Shown: positions 20,835-29,336 of the stretch, piece after piece
Numbering within the stretch: the first letter of the stretch is position 1
Layout: each line of letters begins with the position of its first letter
From: Deinococcus marmoris
GTDB lineage: Bacteria > Deinococcota > Deinococci > Deinococcales > Deinococcaceae
Reading direction: 5' to 3'
Assembly (NCBI RefSeq): GCF_001949125.1
Contig: NZ_MSTI01000074.1
Coordinates: 1 to 39,818 of the forward strand
Length of the DNA stretch: 39,818 bases
Program-made: the position numbers and the translations under genes
The notes under the pieces: generated by a model
Database searches by the model: none
The model's input: the letters and a program-made list of their open reading frames with translations, nothing else
Told to the model about the DNA's origin: nothing

Positions 20835-21364
20835 GGTGTTCCAGGCTTCCTGACGGTGGCCTTGAGGGCAAAGGTGCGGCCATCGGTGGCGCTCAGGGTC
20901 AGGGTCAGGGTTTCACCGATCTTCAGCGGACGCCTGAGCTTCATCAGCATCAGGTGATCGCCCGTGTCGCTCAGGACCAGTTTTCCCCCGGCGGGAATGG
21001 TCAGGGTCTGGGCCATGCTCATGCCCTGCATGCCGCCCGCAGCTTTCTTCGTGACCATCAGCATGCCGTGATCGGCAACCGTGGAACTCACGCCGCTGAT
21101 GACAATCGGCGTCTTGCCGGTGTTCATCAGCGTGCCGAAAACGCTGGTTTCCGTGATGATCGGCGGCACGGCCACCACGGTGGCGTTCATGGCCTTGATG
21201 GGCAGCGTGCCGGTGGACTTCTGGGCCGTCTTCTGAACCGTTTTCTGGGCTATGGCTATGGCGGCAGGCATGGCGTGGTCCGTATGCTGGGCCAGCACAG
21301 GCAACCCAAGGGCCGTCATCAGGACAGCGCCGAGCAACATCCGGCGGGAGGTGGGGAGGGACAT
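20831..21364 (-). CDS. pcuC: Periplasmic copper chaperone PCu(A)C
   Basis: It carries Cu(I) in the envelope to SCO and cytochrome oxidase. The 177 residues have a signal peptide (RRMLLGAVLMTALGLPVLAQ) and the PCuAC domain. The copper signature H-x-M, M, H-x-M is seen as H99-M101, M112/M115 and H137-M139, with 21 residues between M115 and H137 as in the family. A His/Met-containing N-terminal stretch (HTDHAM) may add binding. The start has a Shine-Dalgarno AAGGAG 7 nt upstream, and a -10 TAGACT (plus 21451-21456) gives a leader of about 80 nt. It is the first gene of the operon. Confidence 0.93.
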
Positions 21365-21554
21365 GGGGCAACTCCTTGGTGAAGGTGTGGCGGCAGCGGC
21401 CAGCGGAAAACCCGCAGGACAGATGGGGGCCGTCTGCCAGAGACAGGGGCAGTCTAGGCCACGCTGCCGGGCTGAATTGTCCCCACTGTCTCCCCTGCTG
21501 CCACTGTCGTCGCCGTTCCCACTTCTCAGAGTGCCTGCTCTCTTCTTCTCCAGC

Positions 21555-22715
21555 TCAGCCGCCGGGCCACCTCGTGGGAACCAGTTCCAGCGTCGCGGCG
21601 CTGAAGGGCCGGTTGTCGCCGGACAGATCGGTGGCCTGCTCTTCATCCATGACCATCCGGGCGCGGCCCGCGTCTTTGGCGCGGTACAGGCGGCGGTCCA
21701 CCAGCTTCAGCAGTTCCGCCGCGTCCTGCGCCTCGTCCGACAGCGCCGCGCCGATGCTGACCGTGACACGGGGCAGGGCCTGCGGCCAGTCCTGCTCGGC
21801 CAGCGCGCGGTGAATGCGCCCGCAGATCTGCTCCAGCGCGGCGCGCTCACCCGCAGCCACCAGCAGCACGAACTCCTCGCCGCCCCAGCGGACCGCCAGA
21901 TCGCCGGACCGGGCACAGGCCCGCAGCGTCTGCCCCATGGCCACCAGCACCCGGTCCCCGGTTTCGTGGCCGTGGGTGTCGTTGACCGCCTTGAACAGAT
22001 CGACGTCGATCAGCAGGATTCCGATGGGCGCAGGCCCCTCCACGGTGGCGGACAGAGTGACGGGGGCGGGCGGGGTGATGGCGACGGGCTGAGACACAGT
22101 GGCCTGCGGACTGTAGTGGTCCTCCAGCCGCCGTTCCATCGAGCGGCGATTGAACAGCCCAGTCAGCGGATCGGTCAGGGCCAGATCCGCGTAACGCGCG
22201 GTGCGCGACAGTTCCTGCTGAATCTGCCGCCCGGCCACGGTCATCTGCCCGATCAGGAACAGCAGAAAGCCGATATACAGCAGCGGCACCGGATCGGTGG
22301 GCCAGTGGCGCAGCACCAGTGCGGCCAGAACCAGATACAGCACCCCACCGCGCAGGGCGGCCTGTTTCAGCGGCAGCAGCCCGAACCACACCGCGAAAAA
22401 GAGGGGGACCGTCAGCGACTCCCGCGCGCCCAGGCCCAGGCCACGGCTGTAGAAGTCCCACAGGAAATAGCTGGCCCCGATGTTCGCACACCACACCACC
22501 AGCGTGTCCAGCCGCTGCGCCGAGACCCGGCGGCTCAGGATGGCGGGCAGCAGCGCAGCGCTCAGCAGGGCCACCAGCGCGGCCCGCCAGTTGCCGTGCG
22601 GCAGTTCCCGCGTGGCAATGGCCGAGTGAACCGCCACCGAACACGCGCACAGCACCAGATAGCCCCGGCGACGGGTGGCTTCCAGCATCCGTTCGCGCAG
22701 GGCATTTTCCGGCAT
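21555..22715 (-). CDS. Membrane-bound GGDEF diguanylate cyclase
   Basis: It makes cyclic di-GMP. The 386 residues have about five or six N-terminal membrane spans (roughly 15-155, for example GYLVLCACSVAVHSAIA and LLYIGFLLFLIGQMTV), then a GGDEF domain with LTDPLTGLFNRRSM, IDVDLFKAVNDTHGHETGD and the active site RWGGEEF. The catalytic motif is intact. About 30 residues (DHYSPQATVSQPVAITPPAP and following) are inserted between the first helix and first strand of the GGDEF domain, longer than usual. I chose the ATG at 22713-22715, 7 nt after TAGAAT; an ATG three codons upstream overlaps that box. Confidence 0.9.
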   Translation of the reverse strand: MPENALRERMLEATRRRGYLVLCACSVAVHSAIATRELPHGNWRAALVALLSAALLPAILSRRVSAQRLDTLVVWCANIGASYFLWDFYSRGLGLGARESLTVPLFFAVWFGLLPLKQAALRGGVLYLVLAALVLRHWPTDPVPLLYIGFLLFLIGQMTVAGRQIQQELSRTARYADLALTDPLTGLFNRRSMERRLEDHYSPQATVSQPVAITPPAPVTLSATVEGPAPIGILLIDVDLFKAVNDTHGHETGDRVLVAMGQTLRACARSGDLAVRWGGEEFVLLVAAGERAALEQICGRIHRALAEQDWPQALPRVTVSIGAALSDEAQDAAELLKLVDRRLYRAKDAGRARMVMDEEQATDLSGDNRPFSAATLELVPTRWPGG

Positions 22716-22792
22716 CCGGGCCATTCTAGAAGGCCAGTATTGATGACCGCTGCTACATTTAGCACATCCATTGGCTCATCCTTGGGCCGACG

Positions 22793-23755
22793 CTAATCCA
22801 GTGGGGGTGACTCCAGGGTGGCGCGCTGGGCCAGCTCACGCTCCCAGGTGACCCACATGCGCTCCACGCGGTAGCCCAGCCGGGTATTCACCCGCAGCAT
22901 CGGCAGGTTCAGGACCGTGCCGCCCGTGCCCGCCGCCGGAAAGCCCTCGCCCGCAGCCCAGGCCAGGGCGCGGGCCTTGACCAGCGTCGCCAGCCCGCGT
23001 GAGCGGTGATCTGGGTGGGTCACGGTGTTCTCGCTCTCCAGTTCCTGCCCGCACGGGGTCAGCCGGGTCAGGGCCACGATCTGGCCGCGCAGGCGGGCCA
23101 CGAATACTGTTTCCTCGCGCACGATCATCTCCCGCAGTTGCAGCGAGGTCAGGGGTTCGGGCGTGGTGGTGGGATTGCGCGGCGCATCGGCCAGACCACG
23201 GGTATGCAGGGCGTACAGGGCGTCCCAGTCGGCATCCGGCGCATCGTTGGAAAGTTGCTCGATTTCATAGCCCTTCAGAAAGAGGCGTTCTTCCAGGGAC
23301 CGAAAGGCGGCGAAGTCGAAGTCGCCCAGGTCCAGATGCGCCCCCCAGGACTGCCAAGCGTTGCGAAAACCTGCTGCCCCAAAGAAGGCCATCTGCTCGC
23401 CAAAATCCTCGCGCGTCACGCCCAGCAGCCGCGAGAAACCAGGGGGCAGATCGGCCAGCAGCGCCAGATACAGCGGTGTGAAGGCGGCCCCGTCCCCGGC
23501 CAGGTCCAGGCGCAGGGCGTCGGGGGTGGCGGCCCCGAAGGGCAGCAGATGGGCGGTGGCGATGACCTCCGGGCCGGCCAGCGCGACAAGGCGACGGCGC
23601 AACGGATCGGCACTTTCGCGGAAGCGCTCCGGCAGGTAGGTCCAGTGCCCGCGAACGCTGTCTGTGACGAGGCGGGCGACGGCGGGGGCATCGGCGTTCT
23701 GGAAGGGACGTAGCGTGAAACCGCCTCCAGGCGGGTGTTCGTGTGAATCGTTCAT
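22793..23755 (-). CDS. GNAT family N-acetyltransferase, two domains
   Basis: The 320 residues consist of two GNAT-like halves. The N-terminal half (FTLRPFQNADAPAVARLV to about 150) is degenerate at the acetyl-CoA loop. The C-terminal half has ENTVTHPDHRSRGLATLVKARALAWA, a good acetyl-CoA binding motif (R-x-x-G-x-A), and NLPMLRVNTRLGYRVE, the usual last helix and strand. The substrate is unknown. The ATG at 23753-23755 has AGGA 7 nt upstream. It is divergent from the promoter at 23919-23947. Confidence 0.87.
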   Translation of the reverse strand: MNDSHEHPPGGGFTLRPFQNADAPAVARLVTDSVRGHWTYLPERFRESADPLRRRLVALAGPEVIATAHLLPFGAATPDALRLDLAGDGAAFTPLYLALLADLPPGFSRLLGVTREDFGEQMAFFGAAGFRNAWQSWGAHLDLGDFDFAAFRSLEERLFLKGYEIEQLSNDAPDADWDALYALHTRGLADAPRNPTTTPEPLTSLQLREMIVREETVFVARLRGQIVALTRLTPCGQELESENTVTHPDHRSRGLATLVKARALAWAAGEGFPAAGTGGTVLNLPMLRVNTRLGYRVERMWVTWERELAQRATLESPPLD

Positions 23756-23918
23756 GCCGATATCCTGGCCGAAGAATGGCGAGAGGGCGAATCTTCAGCC
23801 TAGGCCAAATGGCGCACTTCCTGCATATGCGCTGGATGAATATAGGCATTTCCTCCTAAGCGACGCCAGGGCTGAATATCCACCTCGACTCATACTCAGC
23901 CGCCATACACAGACGGAC

Positions 23919-23947
23919 TTGACACAATTATGCCTGCGGCGTATTAT
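23919..23947 (+). promoter_or_regulatory. Consensus sigma-A promoter of a long leader
   Basis: TTGACA (23919-23924), 17-nt spacer, TATTAT (23942-23947). It is one of the two best promoters in the window. The predicted start near 23954 gives about 255 nt of leader before the 42-residue ORF at 24209. Confidence 0.75.
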
Positions 23948-23953
23948 GCCCAC

Positions 23954-24208
23954 ACCGGAACGGGAACGCCGACAGTGTGTTCGCAGGCCAGCCCGGAGGA
24001 AGTCCCGCCTTCCCCAGCACAGAATCAGAACGAACAGAACCAGAACAAGGTCAGAACAGGCCGCGCCCTCACAAAAATTGTGGAGGCGCGGCTTCGTCGT
24101 GTCAGGAACAGCGGGCGGGAAAGTAACGCCCACTGCATTAGGCATGATGGCCTAGTCCTGCCTTTTGCCTGCTACGCTCTGCCCATCACCGAAAAGGAGG
24201 TGCTGCAT
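23954..24208 (+). ncRNA. Possible structured 5' leader RNA
   Basis: This stretch has no convincing ORF of its own. It contains a perfect 8-bp stem GCCGCGCC/GGCGCGGC (24060-24067 with 24085-24092) extended by CAC/GTG around an A-rich loop, preceded by a run of CAGAA(C/T) units (24019-24057). There is no U-run after the hairpin, so it is not a simple terminator. It could be a regulatory leader or a small RNA; no known riboswitch class was recognised. Confidence 0.35.
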
Positions 24209-24337
24209 ATGACCGAAATCAACATCATTGATCTTCCGAAGGCCCCAGGAATAGCCATCCCCGCCCCCGCAACACGGAGTAATTTTGCTGATCCACGTCA
24301 GAGTGCCGCCTCTCCTTTCGGACCCAGACTGGTCTAG
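24209..24337 (+). CDS. 42-residue ORF with strong ribosome-binding site, upstream of RIO1 kinase
   Basis: MTEINIIDLPKAPGIAIPAP and 22 more residues (TRSNFADPRQS, then AASPFGPRLV), ending in TAG. AAGGAGG lies about 8 nt before the ATG, one of the clearest Shine-Dalgarno sequences in the window. It is preceded by the consensus promoter and structured leader and ends 15 nt before the kinase start, so the two are cotranscribed. There is no signal peptide or membrane segment; it is Pro- and Ala-rich and probably unstructured. It could be a genuine small protein, a leader peptide that controls the kinase, or a kinase substrate. No family recognised. Confidence 0.6.
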   Translation: MTEINIIDLPKAPGIAIPAPATRSNFADPRQSAASPFGPRLV

Positions 24338-24352
24338 ACCCCAGAGGCATCC

Positions 24353-25237
24353 ATGAACGCCCGCTGGCTCGATACAGAGCTGGAGGGCGCAGATATCACG
24401 CCGGAGCGCCGCAGCAAGTTCAAAAAGAAAAAACTGCTGGGCCGCCGCAGACTGGATGGCCTGACCGCCGAGGACCCCGAGAGAATCGCCGACGACACCA
24501 TTCGCCGTCTGATCGACACGGGGCATATCACCGAAATCGTGGCCGAACTCAAGAGCGGCAAGGAGGCCACCGCCTACGTGGCCCGTGGCCCGCGCGGAAG
24601 CGTGCTGGTCAAGCTGTACCGCGAGATGGAAGCCCGCAGTTTCAAGAACGACGCCGTGTACCGCGAGGGCAACGTCATTCTGGATGCCCGCGCGGAACGC
24701 GCCATTCAGGGCCGCACGAGGAAGGGGCTGGAAATGCTGCAAGCCGACTGGGTCTGCGCCGAGTACGCGCACCTGTGGACATTGTGGCAAGCGGGGCTGA
24801 ACGTGCCCGAACCCCTCGTCGGGCCGAACGTCAAGGTCTGCGCCGCCACCGTCCCCGCCGTTTTAATGCGCCTGATCGGCACCGAGGACGAGGTGGCCCC
24901 CCGCCTGAGCGAGGCCCGACTGACCCCCATAGAGGCGCAGAGCGCCTGGAAACAGGCCGTGCATGGGCTGGCCGACATGCTGCGGCTGGGCTACGCGCAC
25001 GGCGACTACAGCACCTACAACCTGCTGTGGTGGGAGAACACCGTGATCATCATCGATTTTCCACAACTGACCACACGCCAGAACCCCAACTTCCAGCAGT
25101 TGCTGGGCCGCGACGCCCAGAGTCTGGCCACCAGCTTCCGCAAGCACGGCATCCAGACGGACGGCGACGCCACGTTGCGCGAGGTACAGCGGCTGGCACG
25201 CGGCAAGGGGCCAGAACCGAGGATCGTGCTGCCTTGA
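24353..25237 (+). CDS. RIO1-type atypical serine/threonine kinase
   Basis: RIO kinases phosphorylate serine and act in ribosome maturation in eukaryotes and archaea; the bacterial role is poorly known. The 294 residues have a basic N-terminus (RRSKFKKKKLLGRRRL), the ATP loop SGKEATAYVA (68-77), the ATP lysine K87 (VLVKLYR), the catalytic loop HGDYSTYN (H216, D218, N223) and the metal-binding D235 in IIIDFPQ. All kinase residues are present. AGAGG 6 nt before the ATG is its ribosome site. It is downstream of the 42-residue ORF in the same transcript. Confidence 0.93.
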   Translation: MNARWLDTELEGADITPERRSKFKKKKLLGRRRLDGLTAEDPERIADDTIRRLIDTGHITEIVAELKSGKEATAYVARGPRGSVLVKLYREMEARSFKNDAVYREGNVILDARAERAIQGRTRKGLEMLQADWVCAEYAHLWTLWQAGLNVPEPLVGPNVKVCAATVPAVLMRLIGTEDEVAPRLSEARLTPIEAQSAWKQAVHGLADMLRLGYAHGDYSTYNLLWWENTVIIIDFPQLTTRQNPNFQQLLGRDAQSLATSFRKHGIQTDGDATLREVQRLARGKGPEPRIVLP

Positions 25238-25383
25238 GCGGCGTCCAGCGGCGCCTCCAGCCCACCCGCCAGCGAAACGCAGGCCAGAATCGTCTGCTCA
25301 TTCTGCGTTCATCTGCTGGGGGTGAGGGACGCATACATCTAATGGCCGACTTATTCTTCCGTCAGTTTCCTTATGATGTAAGA

Positions 25384-27231
25384 ATGAGAAACGCTTTGCT
25401 CCTGACGGCCCTTCTACTGGGTACGGCCTCCACCGCCCGCGCCGCCTCCCTGGCCGAGGGCTTGCCCGCCGGTGCCCTGCTGACACTGGAAACAAAAAAT
25501 GCGGGTGGGGCGATTGACCGCTTCGCCGGACTGCTGGCCTCGGCGGCGCGCGGCGTGGTGGGCGAGGAACAGGGCGGCCAGATGATCGGCGGCTTTCAGC
25601 AGATCCTCAAGGGTTCGCTGGGCCAGGAAGCGGTGGCTGGCGTCTTTTCGGTGGGCAATGCGGGGGGCACCTTCTCGCCGGAACTGCTGGCGGTTTCACG
25701 GGTGGATAAACTCTCCGGCGAGTTTTTTGCCAGCATGATGGACCCCAAAAAAGGCGCGCGGGTGGGCGACTACACCTTCTCGCGGCAGGGCGACACCTTC
25801 GCGGGCATGGCAGGCGGGCTGGTCTATGTCTCCACCAACAAGGACCTGCTGATGGGTTACCTGGGCCGCCTGAGCGGTAAAACAGCCCCGCGCCTGATGA
25901 ATTCGGCGGCCTACACGGTGCCCAGGCGGGCAACGGGGCCGCAGGAGCTGTCGCTGTTTCTCAACTTCTCGGCCACTGCCAAGGTCATTCGCGGCGCGCT
26001 GGGCAAGGCCATCATGCTGCCGCGCCTGCTCTCGCCCATCGTGGACGCGCTGGACACGCTGGGGCAGTACTCGGCGGGCTTCACCACCACCGCTGCGGGC
26101 CTGACCGCCGCCTCCGCCCACGCCGCCAACGCGCAGGGCAAGGACAAACCGCTGTACCGCATCCTGACCGACAGCACCGATTTTACCGTGCAGGACATCA
26201 TCCCCGCCGACGCAGAGAGCGTGGTGGCCTCGGCCTGTCACCCGGAATCCGGCGCGTATCTGGGCCGCTGGCTGACCCGCCTGGACCTGTTCGATCCGCT
26301 GGGTTTCCTATCCGATAGCCAGCTCGCCAGCCACCTGGAACGCTCTGGGGCGTGGCTGGGCCACGAATGCGCGCAGGTCACGCTGGCCGGGGGCATGAAG
26401 TCGGGCCTGGACGTCAGCAACCCACTGGCCAGCCTGGATTACACCGTGAGCTACCAGCGCGTCGCGGACATGACGGCGGCCCAGGCGCAGATGCCCGAAT
26501 ACGCGGCCAGCGTGAACGGGGCCATCGCGGGCGCGGCAGACAGCCTCAAAACGCTGCTCAATTCCGATTCGCTGGGCAGCATGGGCCGCCGTCTGCCGGG
26601 CATGGCGGGCGCGGCAGGCGGCCCAGCCCTGGACAGCGGCGCGAAAATGGTGGACGACGCCCTGGGCAAACTCAAGATGGTCTACGCCTTCCGGGGTGAC
26701 TACCTGATCACGGCCTTCAGCCAGACGGCCCTGGACGCCGCGCTGGACGAAAGTGCCGCGCCACTCGCACAGGACGCGGGCTTCATGGCCGCCGGAATCG
26801 AACCGCGTTTCTCTGCCGGGTGGACCTACGCCCCCAACCCCACCGACATCAGCGGCGAGGACCTCTCGGCGGCCATCCTGAGCGGCATGGGCGCAGGCGG
26901 CGGAATGATGGACAACATGGACACCACAGATACAGACACAGCGGAGATGACGGATGCTGCCGCCGTTCCGGCCACCCCCGGCAAGTCGGGCAAGGGCCGC
27001 GCGACGGCGCCCCAGACCGGAGGGATGGAAGACATGACCGACATGGGCGACGACATGGACATGACCTTCGACGACAGCGACTTCGGTGACGGCGAGATGA
27101 TGTCGGGCATCATCGGCACCGTCAGCGATCTGATGGCGGACCTGATCAACCGCTACGACGGTCAGACCGTGCAGAGCGCCGTGCAGGGGAACGTGATCAC
27201 CAGCAAGTCGAACGTGCTGTACCGCTGGTAA
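25384..27231 (+). CDS. Large secreted protein with Asp/Met-rich C-terminal region, unknown function
   Basis: The 615 residues start with a signal peptide (MRNALLLTALLLGTASTARA). The body is made of repeated alpha/beta units with lines such as FSPELLAVSRVDKLSGEFF, YTFSRQGDTFAGMAGGLVYV and MVYAFRGDYLITAFSQTAL, somewhat like DUF3352-type envelope proteins (weak recall). Residues about 510-585 are unusual: GMMDNMDTTDTDTAEM and GGMEDMTDMGDDMDMTFDD are dense in Asp and Met, split by a basic linker (GKSGKGRATAP). They could bind metal or be disordered. TATGAT (25372-25377) lies 6 nt before the ATG, supporting this start over longer versions. Confidence 0.8.
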   Translation: MRNALLLTALLLGTASTARAASLAEGLPAGALLTLETKNAGGAIDRFAGLLASAARGVVGEEQGGQMIGGFQQILKGSLGQEAVAGVFSVGNAGGTFSPELLAVSRVDKLSGEFFASMMDPKKGARVGDYTFSRQGDTFAGMAGGLVYVSTNKDLLMGYLGRLSGKTAPRLMNSAAYTVPRRATGPQELSLFLNFSATAKVIRGALGKAIMLPRLLSPIVDALDTLGQYSAGFTTTAAGLTAASAHAANAQGKDKPLYRILTDSTDFTVQDIIPADAESVVASACHPESGAYLGRWLTRLDLFDPLGFLSDSQLASHLERSGAWLGHECAQVTLAGGMKSGLDVSNPLASLDYTVSYQRVADMTAAQAQMPEYAASVNGAIAGAADSLKTLLNSDSLGSMGRRLPGMAGAAGGPALDSGAKMVDDALGKLKMVYAFRGDYLITAFSQTALDAALDESAAPLAQDAGFMAAGIEPRFSAGWTYAPNPTDISGEDLSAAILSGMGAGGGMMDNMDTTDTDTAEMTDAAAVPATPGKSGKGRATAPQTGGMEDMTDMGDDMDMTFDDSDFGDGEMMSGIIGTVSDLMADLINRYDGQTVQSAVQGNVITSKSNVLYRW

Positions 27232-27254
27232 GGCAGTTCTTTAAGAAAAGGCAG

Positions 27255-27289
27255 GGCAGGATGGTGTTGCAACCGTCCTGCCTTTCTTT
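27255..27289. terminator. Bidirectional terminator between convergent genes
   Basis: GGCAGGA (27255-27261) pairs with TCCTGCC (27276-27282), followed by TTTCTTT on the plus strand; on the minus strand the hairpin is followed by CTGCCTTTTCTT. It serves the secreted-protein gene and the UbiD-family gene. Confidence 0.75.
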
Positions 27290-27304
27290 GGTCCAGAGGA
27301 TGAT

Positions 27305-29146
27305 CTAGCGCCACTGCTCCGGCAGCCCGTACACATGCCACATCGCCTCGACCCGCTCCACCACTGCCGGGTCCATCGTGATCTTGGGGGGCCACGGGCG
27401 CACAAAGCCTTCCTCGGGCAGTTTGCGTGCGCCGTCCCAGGTCAGTAATTCGCCGTACTGAACGACATCCCGCTCCGGGTCGATGTTGTTGAGGATGGTC
27501 CACCACACGTCCTGAATGTTGTTCACGTCGGTGAATTCGTCGCAGATCAGCAGGTGACGGACTCCGGCGGCGGCGGGATGGGCGGCAAACGCCTGTGCCA
27601 GTTCCCGCGCCTGACCGGGCCGGGTCTTCTTCAGGGCGACGAGCCAGTAACCATCGTCATTTTGCTGCTGGGCCACCACGCCTTCAAAGTCCGGCAACTC
27701 GGCGGCGGCGTGCGGCCTGAACACCGTTTCATGGGCCAGATCGCCCGCCTGAAGGTCACGGCTGGATTCGGCCCCACCGATTTCCTCGGGGCGTTTGGTG
27801 GTGGCGTCGATGATCAGTTTGCTGCCGTAGCCCCAGCCCCGGCTGCTGTGGTCCAGCACGTCGATGGGGCCGCGCGTGGTCAGGGTGTCGCGGCCCGGTG
27901 CGGCTTTCTCGGCCACCGCACGCCATACCGCCTCAAAATCATTGACCGGCACATCGTCGTCCAGCACCACGATCACCTTGGCGAACATCATCTGCCCCAG
28001 GCCGAACATCCCGTTTGCCACCTTGTACGCCTGCCCCGGATACGTCTTGTTGATGCCCACGAAGACGAGGTTGTGCGCCACGCCCGCCGGGGGCATGTGG
28101 TAATCGGTGATCTCGGGAATGATCAGTTGCGCGGCGGGCAGAAACAGCCGCTCGGAGGCTTCAATCAGGTAGGCGTCCTCCATCGGCGGGCGGCCCACGA
28201 TGGTGGCGGGGTACACGGGCTGACGGCGCATGGTGACGGCGGTAACGTGGAACAGCGGGTACAGGTCCGGCAGGGTGTAGAAGCCAGTGTGGTCCCCGAA
28301 CGGCCCTTCCATGATCCAGTCCTCGGAGGGGTCCACATAGCCTTCCAGAATAAATTCGGCGTTGGCGGGCACATCCAGATTGACGGTAATGCCCTTCGTG
28401 ACCGGGTAACGCTGCCCGCGCAGGTAGCCCGCCAGCGCGAACTCGTCCAGACCGGGGATGGGGGGCAGAGGCGCGGTGGCCGCGTAGATCAGCGCCGGAT
28501 CGCCCCCGATGGCGACGGCCACCTCCAGCTTCTGCCCCAGCCGTTTGGCCTTCTCCAGATGCTTCGTTCCAGTCTTGTGGCGCTGCCAGTGCATCCCCGT
28601 CGTGTTTTTACTCATGACCTGCATGCGGTACATGCCCATATTGCGCTCGCCAGTTTCAGGGTCATTGCTGATCACCAGTGGCAGGGTCACGAACGGCCCG
28701 CCGTCCAGCGGCCAGCATTTCAGGATCGGAATGCGAGACAGGTCCACCTCGTCGCCGCGCCACACGATGTCCTGCACGGGACCAGTTTTGACGCGCCTGG
28801 GTGGGAGGTTCATGGCGTCCTTGAGCTTGGTGACGTTGCCGAGCATCCCCAGCTTGCCGCCGCTGCCCTTGAGGTCAATCAGGGCGCGGACCTTCGCCGC
28901 CAGATCGTCCAGATCGCTGACACCCAGTGCCAGAGCGGTGCGCTCACGCGTGCCCATCAGGCCGATGACCACGGGGAATTCGCTGCCGCGCACGTTTTCA
29001 AACAGCACCGCCGGGCCGCCGGATTTGACCAGCCGGTCCGCGATCTCGGTGATTTCAAGGTCATGACTGACGGGTGCGGAGACGCGCAGCAGTTCGCCGC
29101 GTTCTTCCAGCAGGCGCATGAAGCTCTGAATGTCGGGAAAAGCCAT
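27305..29146 (-). CDS. UbiD family prenyl-FMN decarboxylase (menaquinone type)
   Basis: These enzymes remove a carboxyl group from aromatic precursors with prenylated FMN. The 613-residue length and motifs WRGDEVDLSRIPILKCWPLDGGPF, NMGMYRMQVMSKNTTGMHWQRHK, LEGYVDPSEDWIMEGPFGDHTGFYT, MEDAYLIEASERLFLPA and DHSSRGWGYGSKLIIDAT are those of the larger UbiD type, linked in several bacteria to the futalosine menaquinone pathway. That assignment is by family and not proved here. TATGCT lies 6 nt before the ATG at 29144-29146. No UbiX partner gene is adjacent. Confidence 0.9.
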   Translation of the reverse strand: MAFPDIQSFMRLLEERGELLRVSAPVSHDLEITEIADRLVKSGGPAVLFENVRGSEFPVVIGLMGTRERTALALGVSDLDDLAAKVRALIDLKGSGGKLGMLGNVTKLKDAMNLPPRRVKTGPVQDIVWRGDEVDLSRIPILKCWPLDGGPFVTLPLVISNDPETGERNMGMYRMQVMSKNTTGMHWQRHKTGTKHLEKAKRLGQKLEVAVAIGGDPALIYAATAPLPPIPGLDEFALAGYLRGQRYPVTKGITVNLDVPANAEFILEGYVDPSEDWIMEGPFGDHTGFYTLPDLYPLFHVTAVTMRRQPVYPATIVGRPPMEDAYLIEASERLFLPAAQLIIPEITDYHMPPAGVAHNLVFVGINKTYPGQAYKVANGMFGLGQMMFAKVIVVLDDDVPVNDFEAVWRAVAEKAAPGRDTLTTRGPIDVLDHSSRGWGYGSKLIIDATTKRPEEIGGAESSRDLQAGDLAHETVFRPHAAAELPDFEGVVAQQQNDDGYWLVALKKTRPGQARELAQAFAAHPAAAGVRHLLICDEFTDVNNIQDVWWTILNNIDPERDVVQYGELLTWDGARKLPEEGFVRPWPPKITMDPAVVERVEAMWHVYGLPEQWR

Positions 29147-29244
29147 GTGGGAAGCATAGGGCGGCGGGGGCGGGGCAACCGTACCGGAAGGCCAGATGCG
29201 GCGGGGCAAACATGACGGTTCGCTCAAGCTATTACGGGACTTGG

Positions 29245-29309
29245 TTCACAATCAATTCCACTCTGTTTTATAAACTGGTTTAACGATCAGAGATTTGAGC
29301 CGTCTGATC
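29245..29309 (+). promoter_or_regulatory. Promoter and palindrome before the first binding-protein gene
   Basis: TTCACA (29245-29250), 18-nt spacer and TATAAA (29269-29274) form a fair promoter. Downstream, GATCAGA (29285-29291) is mirrored by TCTGATC (29303-29309) with 11 nt between, a likely operator or leader hairpin in the 5' UTR. The stretch is more AT-rich than its surroundings. Confidence 0.5.
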
Positions 29310-29336
29310 CTCAGCCTCAACCCCTCAAGGAGTCCC

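Noticed and set aside
27554..29215. Long plus-strand frame (553 codons) opposite the UbiD-family gene
   Set aside because: It is antisense to a gene with full family motifs, is rich in His, Gln and Arg as expected for reverse frames of high-GC DNA, and has no start signals.
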